A stretch of DNA of 64,000 nucleotides from Stachybotrys elegans (Eukaryota; Ascomycota; Sordariomycetes; Hypocreales; Stachybotryaceae): contig JAGPNK010000006.1 of NCBI GenBank assembly GCA_020746835.1, positions 1,302,001-1,366,000 on the forward strand, written 5' to 3'. The position numbers were made by a program, and so were the translations under genes. Numbering within the stretch: position 1 is the stretch's first letter; every line of letters starts with the position of its first letter. Positions 35,173 through 45,096 of this stretch are shown here, one piece after another. The notes beneath the pieces were generated by a model that was not told where the DNA came from, ran no database searches, and saw only the letters and a program-made list of their open reading frames with translations.

Positions 35173-36147
35173 CTACTTGCTTCCCCCAAACCACCACGCC
35201 GACATATTATCGCCCCACGTCGCCTTGCCCTCAGCTCTCCTTTGCTCCCTCTCCTTCTCCTTCTCCTCCCTGAACTTCTTGATGTCTTGCGCAGCGTCAA
35301 TGTTGACGGCCAGATCCGCCCGTAGAGCCGCCTCCTCGGCTGCTCGCTCGGTCTCGGGCAGCTTGTCCAGCGCCTCCTTCCACGACCTCTCCTGCTCCTC
35401 GCTCGGCTTCACGGCCTTGACCTGCGGTATCTTAAGCTCGAACTGCGGGATGGGGGCGCCCTCCTGCTTGGCCTTTTCAACGGCGGCCTCGTGCGCCAGC
35501 ATGCGCTGGTACAGAGAGTCCGAGTGCATCTGGATGTCGTCGTCTATCTCCACGGGACGGCCCTGGACGGAGGCGTAGCCAAGTGCTCGGAGAAATCGCT
35601 ATGGCCAATGTTAGCATCGGCGTGTAAGAAAAGCCCGGCTCGCAAATCGTACCGATTGCATCGTGTAGCACCGCTCAAACCGCCGTACTTGGTACTTGCA
35701 CATCTGGAGCTGGTCCTCCCAGCTGCCGTTCTTCATGCAGTTCACCCACTCCTCCTGCTCCAGGGCGCAGTTTTCCATGGACGCCCGGCCAATGGCGGCC
35801 TTTCGCGCCTTGAAGGCATCCAGGACGCTCTGGAGCCTGTCGCTATCCGTCGCATTCTCCGACTCGATCTGCGACAGCGGCTTGTAGGTCGACCATAGGT
35901 GGGCGTAGCGGCCGTCCTGATACAGGCTCTCCGAGGGAACGGCCGGCTTCGCGGGTGCGGGCTCTGCTGCCGTCTTTTGGGTATCGGGCGCTGGGGGGCT
36001 CGTAGGGACCGGTGTTGGAGGTGAGGGCTGTGAGGCTGTGTATTTCACTGGCGATTCCTTCTCGAGAAACTCGCGGAGCTTGGGGTCTAGTTTCCCAAGA
36101 GGGTCGCCGTTCTTGTCCGTACCCCATATTGAAGAGAGCCACCCCAT
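35173..36147 (-). CDS. Twin-CX9C protein, unknown function
   Basis: Two exons, 35653-36147 and 35173-35598, joined by a 54-bp intron (GTACGA donor, CATAG acceptor); 306 aa. An in-frame ATGATG at 36195 would add 16 residues; I prefer 36147 because the protein then starts MGWLSSIWG, followed by a block (LDPKLREFLEKESPVKY) that looks conserved. A Pro/Thr/Ala-rich linker leads to YQDGRYAHLWSTYKPL and a helical region. In it, two CX9C motifs (CALEQEEWVNC and CKYQVRRFERC) are 13 residues apart, the pattern of helix-turn-helix disulfide proteins of the mitochondrial intermembrane space. The C-terminal third is charged and helical, ending WWFGGSK. MGW could also be an N-myristoylation start. I do not recognise a named ortholog. 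Confidence 0.87.
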
Positions 36148-36680
36148 TGTGACGGACTGAGAGGTTGATGTGCTACGAGATGACTTCTCCATCATGCTTG
36201 GCCTGCGATCTTCAACATTTCCTTGTCACGTGCCGATAAGATATACACACTGTCAGTAGTAGCACCGTATGGCCCAATTACAAGAATCCAATTGCTCTGC
36301 CATGCACGCACACGGCTCTATTCGCATTGGGGATCTCGCTACTGATCTTCACATATTGGATACAGCTGTCGGGGTAGTGGCTATCTCTGGTGTCATATAA
36401 ACATCCCAAAGGGCATGTTATTTGTACCTCATATACATGGTTTTGCTTTAACAAACAAGCCTTAGACCGTCATCAGCACGGAGCGGAGCCATCCTGAGCA
36501 GCGGGGATCGATATCCTTTGGCATTAGAAACGTCATCGTTCCAGTTCATGATTCTTTTTATTGCGACTGCATCTATCGCACAATCATTGCAAAGCGACTT
36601 CCGGTGCCCGACCCTCCAGTGGGAATGACCAATCCCCCCTGATGTTTATCACGCCAAAAATGCCAGAAGAAGAGCCCAAT
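36148..36680. other. Spacer, no gene seen
   Basis: About 0.53 kb between the twin-CX9C start and the end of ribosomal protein S11, both on the minus strand. It should hold the promoter of the first and the 3' UTR of the second. No coding frame of substance. Confidence 0.55.
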
Positions 36681-37442
36681 TTAAAACTTGCTGAACTGCT
36701 TAACCGTCTTGCCGGTGCGGGGCAGCACACGCAGAACGTTGAATCGAACCTGCAACATGTTAGCCTCGCATGCCCCTCGCCTCGCTTCTGTGGCCAACCT
36801 ACAGTCTTGCTCAGAGGCCTGCACTGGCCGACGGTGACCTGGTCGCCCTCCTCGACACGGAAAGCGGGAGAGACGTGGGCGGCGAGGTTCTTGTGTCGCT
36901 TCTCGTAACGAGAGTACTTGGGGATGTAGTGCAGGTATTCTCTGCGGATGATGAGGGTTCGGTGCATCTTGGTGGAAACAACGGTGCCGGTCAGGATACG
37001 GCCACGGATGGAAACCATGCCGGTGAAGGGGCACTTCTTGTCTGCATGATGGTCAGCACAACTTGCTCCCGACGGACGATTCCACCTCGCGGTCCCCGGT
37101 TCACCACAGCTGCCCATCTCTTGCTTCTGCTCCTGCACCAGTCTCGTCCAGCTCCCACTCTTGTGCTCGAATCCGCGAACCGCACACTCCACATTCTCAC
37201 GTACCGATGTAGCTGCCCTCAATCGCGGTCTTGGGGGTACGGAAACCCAGACCAACATCCTTGTACCATCGTCGGCCGCCCTTTCCAGGTCGGGCGGATT
37301 TGGTCTTCGTCTTGCTGTTGAGGAAAATGTGAGGCTGCTTCTGGAAAGCGCGCTCCGACTGGACGGTCAACTCGGTCGCCCTGAGGACGGGTTAGCACTT
37401 GTCGAGGACAATCGATCGTTGCTGCTTCGGTAGCACTGACAT
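36681..37442 (-). CDS. RPS11: 40S ribosomal protein S11 (uS17)
   Basis: Component of the small ribosomal subunit that binds 18S rRNA. Minus-strand exons: 37441-37442 (only AT), 37205-37380, 36803-37041 and 36681-36749; the total is 161 aa in frame. The protein starts [20 protein letters not shown], with [34 protein letters not shown], the uS17 signature region ([18 protein letters not shown]) and the C-terminus KQFSKF. The start codon is split by the first intron: AT at 37442-37441, then GTCAGT...GCTAAC...CTCAG, then G. Without splicing, the ATG frame stops within about 16 codons, and no other canonical acceptor gives the right frame. It is divergent from SPC105 across about 0.48 kb. Confidence 0.95.
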
Positions 37443-37919
37443 CTTGAATGATCCTTTGCCGGAAGATTACCGTTAAAGACGACGTGTTGTTGGGTGGGAT
37501 GGCGAGACGATGTTATGCGACTGAGGGTGGTTTTCGCAGATGGAGAAAGTAGGGCACTGGAGCGCACCAATTTTTTGCGTGAACTTCCCACCTTAGGGCT
37601 TGCAAAATTTGGATTGGCTGGGCCGGATGGTGGGCTTTGAGCAAGGATCCACAGCAGTATCGGCACGTGATGATATAACTCAATCACGTGCATCAAAACC
37701 CCCCGTCACGGCTCTAAAGTGAATTGGGCCAGTGGGGCCCTCGCTTTCCCGAAACAGGGTTGAATCCAGGTACGTACCGTTGCTGGCCGGGAAAGTAAAC
37801 AAACACGGTCGTCACGGCCCCTCCCATCGCATCGTGAATCCCTTGTCGGTGCCATTAATTATTGTCTTTAGCACATTCGCGTCATTGCAACTCCCAGCGG
37901 CGCACGCACACACGATACA

Positions 37920-40900
37920 ATGGCGTCCTACGGGGAGACAACATTGCCGGCCACGAGGCGCACGCGAAAATCGATCGGGTCTCATTCTGACCTGCACCAA
38001 ACCATGGATAAGGAGAATGCCACCGTGGACGTCGCAAGCTCGATGTCCACGAGTCGCAAGAAGTCAAGAAGCAAGAGCATAGGTCCGGGAGGACTAGATG
38101 CATTGAAGCAAGGCAATGGAAACAGACGCGCAGTATGTGATGACCGTCTCCCGCTCATAACTGTTACTGATCTCTCCCAGTCACTCGCTATCCCTTCGAA
38201 ACCCCCGCGATCCATCCTCAAGCCGACTATTGCAACACTTCCCGAGATCCCTCCCTTGAAGCGAAAGCCATCGCAAGACGTGTCGCGAACAGCAAGCCCT
38301 TCTATAGACGAGTTGTCAGGCTCAAAGATTGCACTGAGGACGGAAGAAGAGCAGCAAGCAGCCGCTAGGGAAAGGGAGGAGCGCGACAGACGTGATGCCC
38401 GTCGCAAATCACTGGCAAACCGCAGAGTTTCTTTTGCTGCCGAGGCTACTCTGCACACATTCCACGAGGTGGAATTTATGCAGGACTCTACCACGTCCAC
38501 CGAGGCATCTAGAAGAGCCTCCGCGAAGCCATCAGCTTCTAATGTGGGACAAGACCGAGAATCCACACCACAGGATCACCAGCTGCAAGCACCCGAATCT
38601 CCAGACAACCAAAGAGAGCTTCACCAGAGGAAACGGCGCAGAAGCTCTGGAGCGCAATCTACAGGTCTCGACTACGACGACGACACCCTGACCTCGACGA
38701 TATACAGTTCCGACTCCGAACCAGCCGATGCTGTCGAGGAGATCGGGGATGAGGAAGATGAGGAGGAGGGACCAAGCAGCGACTCGGATGACGACGATGG
38801 CACCATGATGACGATGGAAACCGAAGAAGTTACTGGAGTCTCTCTTGCATCTGAGCGATCAGTTGCCACCGTCGACGAGTCCTCTACTCTAGATGAAGCC
38901 CTACGACTGGCTGCACGTCGCGCAGGGACACAGCGGCTTGATGAGGATGACAGCGACGATGGGGAAGAGATCATACCCTCGTTTGGGTGGGTCAAGAAGG
39001 ATGGCCAACAAAACACCAGTCAGCCGCCGGCACAGCAGCAGCGATCGTTCCAGAGCCCACAAGAAAACGATGAGGGCCAAGATGAGGATGGCACTGCCAT
39101 GGAAATGGAAATGGACACGGAGATGGATATGGACATGGACATGGAGACGACGCGTGCTGTTGGGCGCATCTTGAAACCCCTAGACCACACCGAGGCAAAC
39201 CAGGATGAGGACATGTCGATGGATGTCACCCGGGCCATTGGCGGAATCCTAGCAAACAGCAAAGGTGTCGAAAACGAGGAACCATCAGGGGAAGCCACCA
39301 TGGAGTTTACCACTGCCATTGGAGGGATCCATCGCACCCCGGATGAAGAGTCGATACTCTCGGATGGTAACGAGGACATGTCAATGGAGTTTACCAATGT
39401 CTTGGGCGGCGTGCTCAACAAACAAAAAGCAAGAGACGCGACACTGACCCGCCGAAGGACCATGACTCGACCAAGTGAGGTCGAGGATGACTCTGTAATG
39501 GAAATGACGGTTGCGGTTGGGAGAATCATCCCCCAGGCCGAACCCGCTGGCGATGATGAGGGCGAAGCTGATATGACCATGGGAATGGAGATGACCACAG
39601 CCATCGGTGGCATCATCAATGCTGGTGGCGCTGCGGGTTCCCGTGCGCTTGGGAAGAAGATTCTGGAGGAAGAAGTCAATATTCCCGACAGCCCTGGCGA
39701 GGAGCTCGCAAAGTCACCCCTGACAAGTCCGCTGAAGAAGCTTGCTGCCGAAGCGTTCATTGACTTGGACTCATCTCCGATGGTGCAGAGCCCTGGGCTT
39801 TCAGCGTTTCGCGGAAACGGATTGAGGCGCAGCACAGGCCCAAACAATGTTCTCGAGAGCTCGCCTGTTCGGATCTCAACTTCCAGAACTCCCTCCCCAG
39901 CCAAGCCATCAACACCACAGACCAGGACCCCCTTACCTGAAAGAGCCCGATCCGCGTCACCTACCAAGAGCCCTGGACGGCTGTCTCAGAAGTCCTCACC
40001 GGTGAGGCCGCGACCGAGAAGCTCCTCCAGGACACCGTCGCCCGTGAAGACCAAGGGGAAGCAGTCTGTATTCCAAACCGACCCCCAAAGCGGAAGCAGA
40101 ACTCCTACTGTCGTGCTCACACCGCAGAGCCGCAGGCTTTCAGGGCTGGGTGCCGATCGACAAGGTCTTGGATCTCCTCGAGTAGCCGCCCTCATCGAGC
40201 GTCGTGGTTCCATTGGCGACGCAGCGACAGAGTTTGTGTCTGGAAAGCGCGGGGTCACGTTTGGAAATTCTCAAGAAATCTTCCAAGAGTTTGATCAAGA
40301 TCGCCAAGACGAAGAGGGCACGCAGAGTCGACGTGCAGACGGTGCCTCGGCCGAGCCACACGAAGACAAGGATGCCACCGTTAACCTGAGGGAAATGATT
40401 GACAGCCTGAGCCCCAAGCGGAAGCCCATGAGGGGCCGGAAGAGTCTGCATGTAGGAAGTGCACGAGGCCTGCTTGGAAAGCGTCCTGCCGAACTCGACG
40501 ATGAGGATGCTGAGGAGAACGACGGAGTCAAGAGGCTCAAAGGCCACCAAAGCAGCCCTGTCAAGAATGTCAGGTTGCCGCACCATACCTCTATGACGGA
40601 GACCAACAATCGGACGACACGATCAACCCGGCGGAGCCTCGACCAAACCGCATCCAGAGCCGCGGCGCCCCTATCATCACCTCTCAAGAACGCCACCCCT
40701 CGGGCCCAAAACCGTTCCAAGGATGGCAGAGACAGGCAAACAATCCACAACGTCAACTTTCAACAATCACCCCAGAACGATGACTCCGGCATGGAGGGAT
40801 ATGCCGACGAGGATCGGATCCATCTCCAGGATTTCTTGAACATGACATCAATTCGCTTCATGGAGCTCAACACTACCAAGCGCCGCCATACCACAGCACC

Positions 40901-42338
40901 GGGCACCCTCGTGGATGGCTCCATGCCTGATGGCCAGGACAACCTGTCTCTGGAGCGATGCGTGGTCGCGGGAGCATGCACTGTGCCGATGCTGGAGCTG
41001 TACCAGCATTCCTGCCGAGAGCTCAAGAAGTACATTGCTGAAGGACGGAACATGGTCCGAGAAATTGAGACGGAGACTTTCGAGGATAATCCGCCTCTGT
41101 TTCGAGAGTATATGTCGGCTACCCCCGAAGTGAAAGCCCTCATGGACAACCAGTTCAAGAATGTCAAGACGCACGCACGCCTCTTGAGCAAGGCAATGTG
41201 GTATGAGTGGAGGATGAAGCTTCAAGATGGTCTCAAGGAGGGACTTGTGAAGATCTCAGAGGGAATGGAAAATGACTACAGGATCCTCGAGGAGCAGCAA
41301 AGCCTGCTGGAATCTGTCACCCCCGAGCTCGTGAAGCGCTACGAGACCTTGATGGAGCACAGCCGCAACCTGGAGGAGGCAGCGCGTGAGCTTGCTGATT
41401 GCGACCCCGAAGAGCTCCAAGCTTCGCGAGATGAGCTGTCATCGTTGGACGACGATATTGCGAAGAAGAGGAAGCTCATCGCCGAACTGCGAGCTGATTT
41501 GGAGGCCTCGGAGGCCGATGTCACAGAACTGACGGCGCAGAAGGAAGCGTGCTTGGTCGACATTACAGAGGCGGAGAAGATCCGGGAGGAATGCCGTGGC
41601 TGGACCAGCACTGAGGTCAACACTCTGAAAGGTATGATATTGCCCTGGGAAACACCCATGACCGACCCAGCTGACCTCTTCCAAACAGCCCGCGTCGACG
41701 CAATCGAGAAAGAACACGGCTGGGCCGTTACCGGACTATCTGGCACAGCGCTATCACTAACTTACAAGCGCGAGATCGAGCTTGTCCTCGACATTGCTGC
41801 GTTCCAGCCTCAGCAGCCCAATTCCCAGATCGATCTGTGGTACATTGCTGATAGCCGTGAGTACGGAGCTCAGCCCAAGACGGTTGAGAAGGACTTCTTT
41901 GTGCAGTGCATTCGCGACTACATCCGTGCCCTGCCACAAAGCCGAACCAAGGTTTCCGATCTCCTCTGCTTGGTCCGTGATGCCTGGGACAAAGCCAATC
42001 GCGTGGCCTTGGAGGTTGAGCGGATCAACGTCGCATTCCCGACGACAGTCACCAAGACGTCGGACTCTAGCATTGCCATGACGAGCTCGCTTCTTTTGGT
42101 TCCCCTGGAGACCAGAGTAGAGGTTACGCTGAACCTGCACGGTTGTAGCGGCCCTGATGGTATCGAGGTGGGAGTCAAGCCCGAGGCAAGCGTGATTTAC
42201 GGAGAGACGTTCAACGTGGGCAAGATTGGAGAGTTCCTATCAACGAGGATTGGGGACAAGGTCGGTGCTGGAGGAGAGGATTGGAGCAGCGTAGTGACCG
42301 AGCTGCACGGGAGGCTCATTGCCAGGGGGAGGAAGTAG
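37920..42338 (+). CDS. SPC105: Kinetochore scaffold Spc105/Spc7/KNL1
   Basis: Outer-kinetochore scaffold of the KMN network that recruits checkpoint proteins. The whole span is one open frame, but two segments look like introns whose length is a multiple of three: 38133-38180 (48 bp, GTATGT...CCCAG) and 41632-41688 (57 bp, GTATGA...AACAG). Splicing both gives 1,437 aa. PP1-docking SILK (about residue 82) and RVSF (about 152) motifs are present. An acidic region follows, then about six degenerate MELT-like repeats (39130-39620; e.g. MDVTRAIGGIL, MEFTTAIGGI, MEMTTAIGGI). A Ser/Pro/Arg-rich middle leads to the Spc7 domain (from about 40840), a coiled coil (about 41290-41630) and a C-terminal RWD-like region (from about 41700). 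Confidence 0.93.
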   Translation: MASYGETTLPATRRTRKSIGSHSDLHQTMDKENATVDVASSMSTSRKKSRSKSIGPGGLDALKQGNGNRRAVCDDRLPLITVTDLSQSLAIPSKPPRSILKPTIATLPEIPPLKRKPSQDVSRTASPSIDELSGSKIALRTEEEQQAAAREREERDRRDARRKSLANRRVSFAAEATLHTFHEVEFMQDSTTSTEASRRASAKPSASNVGQDRESTPQDHQLQAPESPDNQRELHQRKRRRSSGAQSTGLDYDDDTLTSTIYSSDSEPADAVEEIGDEEDEEEGPSSDSDDDDGTMMTMETEEVTGVSLASERSVATVDESSTLDEALRLAARRAGTQRLDEDDSDDGEEIIPSFGWVKKDGQQNTSQPPAQQQRSFQSPQENDEGQDEDGTAMEMEMDTEMDMDMDMETTRAVGRILKPLDHTEANQDEDMSMDVTRAIGGILANSKGVENEEPSGEATMEFTTAIGGIHRTPDEESILSDGNEDMSMEFTNVLGGVLNKQKARDATLTRRRTMTRPSEVEDDSVMEMTVAVGRIIPQAEPAGDDEGEADMTMGMEMTTAIGGIINAGGAAGSRALGKKILEEEVNIPDSPGEELAKSPLTSPLKKLAAEAFIDLDSSPMVQSPGLSAFRGNGLRRSTGPNNVLESSPVRISTSRTPSPAKPSTPQTRTPLPERARSASPTKSPGRLSQKSSPVRPRPRSSSRTPSPVKTKGKQSVFQTDPQSGSRTPTVVLTPQSRRLSGLGADRQGLGSPRVAALIERRGSIGDAATEFVSGKRGVTFGNSQEIFQEFDQDRQDEEGTQSRRADGASAEPHEDKDATVNLREMIDSLSPKRKPMRGRKSLHVGSARGLLGKRPAELDDEDAEENDGVKRLKGHQSSPVKNVRLPHHTSMTETNNRTTRSTRRSLDQTASRAAAPLSSPLKNATPRAQNRSKDGRDRQTIHNVNFQQSPQNDDSGMEGYADEDRIHLQDFLNMTSIRFMELNTTKRRHTTAPGTLVDGSMPDGQDNLSLERCVVAGACTVPMLELYQHSCRELKKYIAEGRNMVREIETETFEDNPPLFREYMSATPEVKALMDNQFKNVKTHARLLSKAMWYEWRMKLQDGLKEGLVKISEGMENDYRILEEQQSLLESVTPELVKRYETLMEHSRNLEEAARELADCDPEELQASRDELSSLDDDIAKKRKLIAELRADLEASEADVTELTAQKEACLVDITEAEKIREECRGWTSTEVNTLKGMILPWETPMTDPADLFQTARVDAIEKEHGWAVTGLSGTALSLTYKREIELVLDIAAFQPQQPNSQIDLWYIADSREYGAQPKTVEKDFFVQCIRDYIRALPQSRTKVSDLLCLVRDAWDKANRVALEVERINVAFPTTVTKTSDSSIAMTSSLLLVPLETRVEVTLNLHGCSGPDGIEVGVKPEASVIYGETFNVGKIGEFLSTRIGDKVGAGGEDWSSVVTELHGRLIARGRK

Positions 42339-42884
42339 GATGGCATGTTTTCGGCTGTAATGAGGAACGACGGGACCATGGATGATGACTGGCGTTTGGG
42401 CTGGATATGGGATAATACCTCTGGATACTCGGTGCAGTACTGGTTGTATAATTGCGGTTGATTTACCAGTAGGACGTTTCTCCTTACAATTGTTGGTTCT
42501 TTGAGATAGCTCTTTGACCTTTGAACAAGAAGTCGGAGTGCTCAATGACTTGTTCAAATTATGAGAATGTTTGAATCTCACCTGGCGGTCACTTTGTGTT
42601 CAGGATTCAACGCGAACCCCTCTTTGCTGTTCGTTTGCCAGCTGCCAGCAGCTGCCGCAGGTTGTTTTCTGCATTGAATACGCGTCGCGAATGGGGACTA
42701 CGGGTTCTTGTTTGGGATTTATTTCTCGTGAGCGTGCCCTGTTTGCATTTGTTTTCTCCTTCTCCATCACACATCAGCCTCATCATCACCATCCATCGTC
42801 ACCTGCTCTTCCTTACGACCTTCTCTCATCACCACTCAAGTACTTTGACCCCGATCTTTTACACGTCATATTCTTCTTTACAAG
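42339..42884. other. Spacer, no gene seen
   Basis: About 0.55 kb between SPC105 and the next plus-strand gene. The second half is pyrimidine-rich (42740-42830), as expected for a fungal promoter/5' UTR. Confidence 0.5.
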
Positions 42885-45096
42885 ATGATTCTCAAGACCC
42901 TTCTCCAGCTTTTCTTCAGGGTCTTCCTGTCCATGTTGACGATTGCCTGCTACGCGTGCGGAGTATGGATACTGGCAGACGATTCTGCGCAACAACGCCT
43001 CAACGACTGGCTCTGGAGCGATTTCGATCCCCAGTTCGAGCTGGACGATTACTTCATACTATGCTCGATGCCTGTTCCTCCTCCCGATTCTTCTGCCCCC
43101 GCACCCATTCTGGTTTCTTCCCTTCACAGGGTGACGTCCAACTATCGAGATCCGATCTGGCGACCAAGGAAACAGCCTACGCGCCCTCGACGCGCCAAAG
43201 GAGAGATAGAAGCAGAGGCAGCAGAGCGCCAAAGGATCAGAACAATGATCAAGGCCTTGAGGAGGGAGATTATGCAGAAAGAATCTACCACTGCTGCCCA
43301 AGTCACCAAGGATGAAGCTGCTGCAGATGAACTTCAGCATCCAGCCGCAGACGTCTCTGATGGTACCTTCGAACCATTTCTCCCTATGGAGGTAGCAACC
43401 TTGGAAGTCGGCATTGAGAGCAGTGAGTCGCAGGACGAACAACTGCCCATAGTCAACGATACCGTTGCACCTGTGAGCAGTGACCACGATACGGCCGAGA
43501 AAGAAACTGTATTTGTTGGTGCTGGTATCGCCCCGGCCCTGGCTACAGACAACGAGGAGTGTGCAATCTTGGAAGTCCCTTGTGACGATACCGTTGCCTC
43601 CTTGGAACATGAGGAGGTGCCTGTGGAAGTCTTCAAGACCGAGCTCGACTCTTAGGGAGAGGAGGGGACTCAGGATCATGATGATGGAAGCAGCGCTGTC
43701 CCAGCTGTTAGGCAGGACGCATTCTTGGAAGTCGATACGTCAGTTTCGCGCGAGGCCCTGTGCCTCGAAACTATCGACGATACCGATGCGCCTGTTAGCA
43801 ACGATCGAGTAGCGACATTGGAAGTTGACGGCGGAAGCGAGTCCCAAGGGGATGAGCTCGAGCTGGTCCACGATACCCTCGCACCGACAGTTGATAACGC
43901 CTTGGCCTCTGTTCATGTCTCAGGTGCAATCGACGACCGAACCGACAGCATCAACTTGCCCGCGGCGCTTATGCAGTGGCGAGAGCCGCCATCCCTAACT
44001 GTATCGCCCCCTTATATCAAGCAGTTTTGTCCCCAGCTGCCAAGTCTGTCTTACGACGACGCTTCCGAAAGTGTTTCGACGGGCTTCCTGACTGGAATCG
44101 AGGGCAAACTGGCAAATCTAGCCATCTCCGACTTCACAGCACGCAATGATTTTGAGTCACCGACGCTGGCTTGTGTTCCCGAGGAGTCACAGGACGTCAT
44201 GGATCTTTCTATGACCGAAGTCACTCTCCCAACGGAGCCTCCAGAGAACTCGCCTGTCCAGGCGGACATTGAGATGGTCGAGTGCGCCACGCCCAATGAC
44301 GAGGACGTCGTCGAAGAAAAGGTAAGATACACCTATCGATATGCGGTACAGTGTACATTTCTAACCATTCAAGCAGAGGCCTCAGCCAGCAGCGCCCATC
44401 TTCTCCCTCCCCCAGCTGACGCCAGGACCTCTCCAGGTTCCCGGGTCAGAGCACTGGGACATGTCGAGGCACGAGTTCAACCGGAAATTCAACGTTGCGG
44501 CGCCTGCCGACTCAAGCACCCTTTCTTTCGGGCAAGGTGTGGACTTTTCCTTCAGCTCGTCGACGGCATACGCTCCGTACCATCCGGTCGCGTTCCACGG
44601 CCAATATAACATTGAGCCGAGGAGGAACGAGCCCGAGGAGCGAATCGCGGCACGACCGAAGCTCGTCGGCCGCCGCCGCCTCCCAACTCGCAGCACTCAG
44701 CACGTTCAAGAGACTGAGGGTAGGCAAGCCAAAGACGAGATCAGTATGGAAGCGGAGGAGGAGAATGAGGGAGGCGAGGGCGTGGAGGCTAGTGGCAGCG
44801 ATATGGTGTGTAAAGTCGCATTCGAAGACTGGATTATCGACCCATGCTCACCGATGACCCAGCTTGACACAGCGGCGGCAGAGTTCGCCCCCTTCAATGA
44901 CGACCCGGAAGTTGAGCTTCCCTCCCCACCGGGAGAGTTTGGCCTTGTTGAGAACGAGGGGGCTGTGCCTAATCCTGTGGAGGGTCCCCTCGAATTCGAT
45001 TTTGACGAATTTGCCCGCTTCCTTGAGCTCGATCTCGACGCGCTGCCCGAAGGGCTGGAGTCGTGGGAGCCCCTCGATTCCGATTTTGGGGTGTGA
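42885..45096 (+). CDS. Membrane-anchored repeat protein, interrupted by an in-frame TAG
   Basis: Orphan-looking gene. It opens with a hydrophobic N-terminal segment (starts MILKTLLQLFFRVFLSMLTI), a signal peptide or signal anchor, then a basic stretch and an acidic repeat region. A TAG at 43653-43655 stops the frame after 256 codons, yet the same frame stays open from 43656 to a good intron (44322-44376, GTAAGA, CTAAC, GCAG), and exon 44377-45096 continues in frame. The repeats are on both sides: ATLEVGIESSESQ...VNDTVAPV at 43395 and ATLEVDGGSESQ...VHDTLAPT at 43812. If read through, the product is about 718 aa with a very acidic C-terminus (FDFDEFARFLELDLDALPEG). A 57-bp GT...AG segment, 43617-43673, would remove the stop in frame, although its GTGCCT donor is weak. 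Function unknown. Confidence 0.72.

Noticed and set aside
39020..39967. 315-codon frame (-) opposite SPC105
   Set aside because: Met/Ser/Pro-rich text is the antisense of the MELT array.
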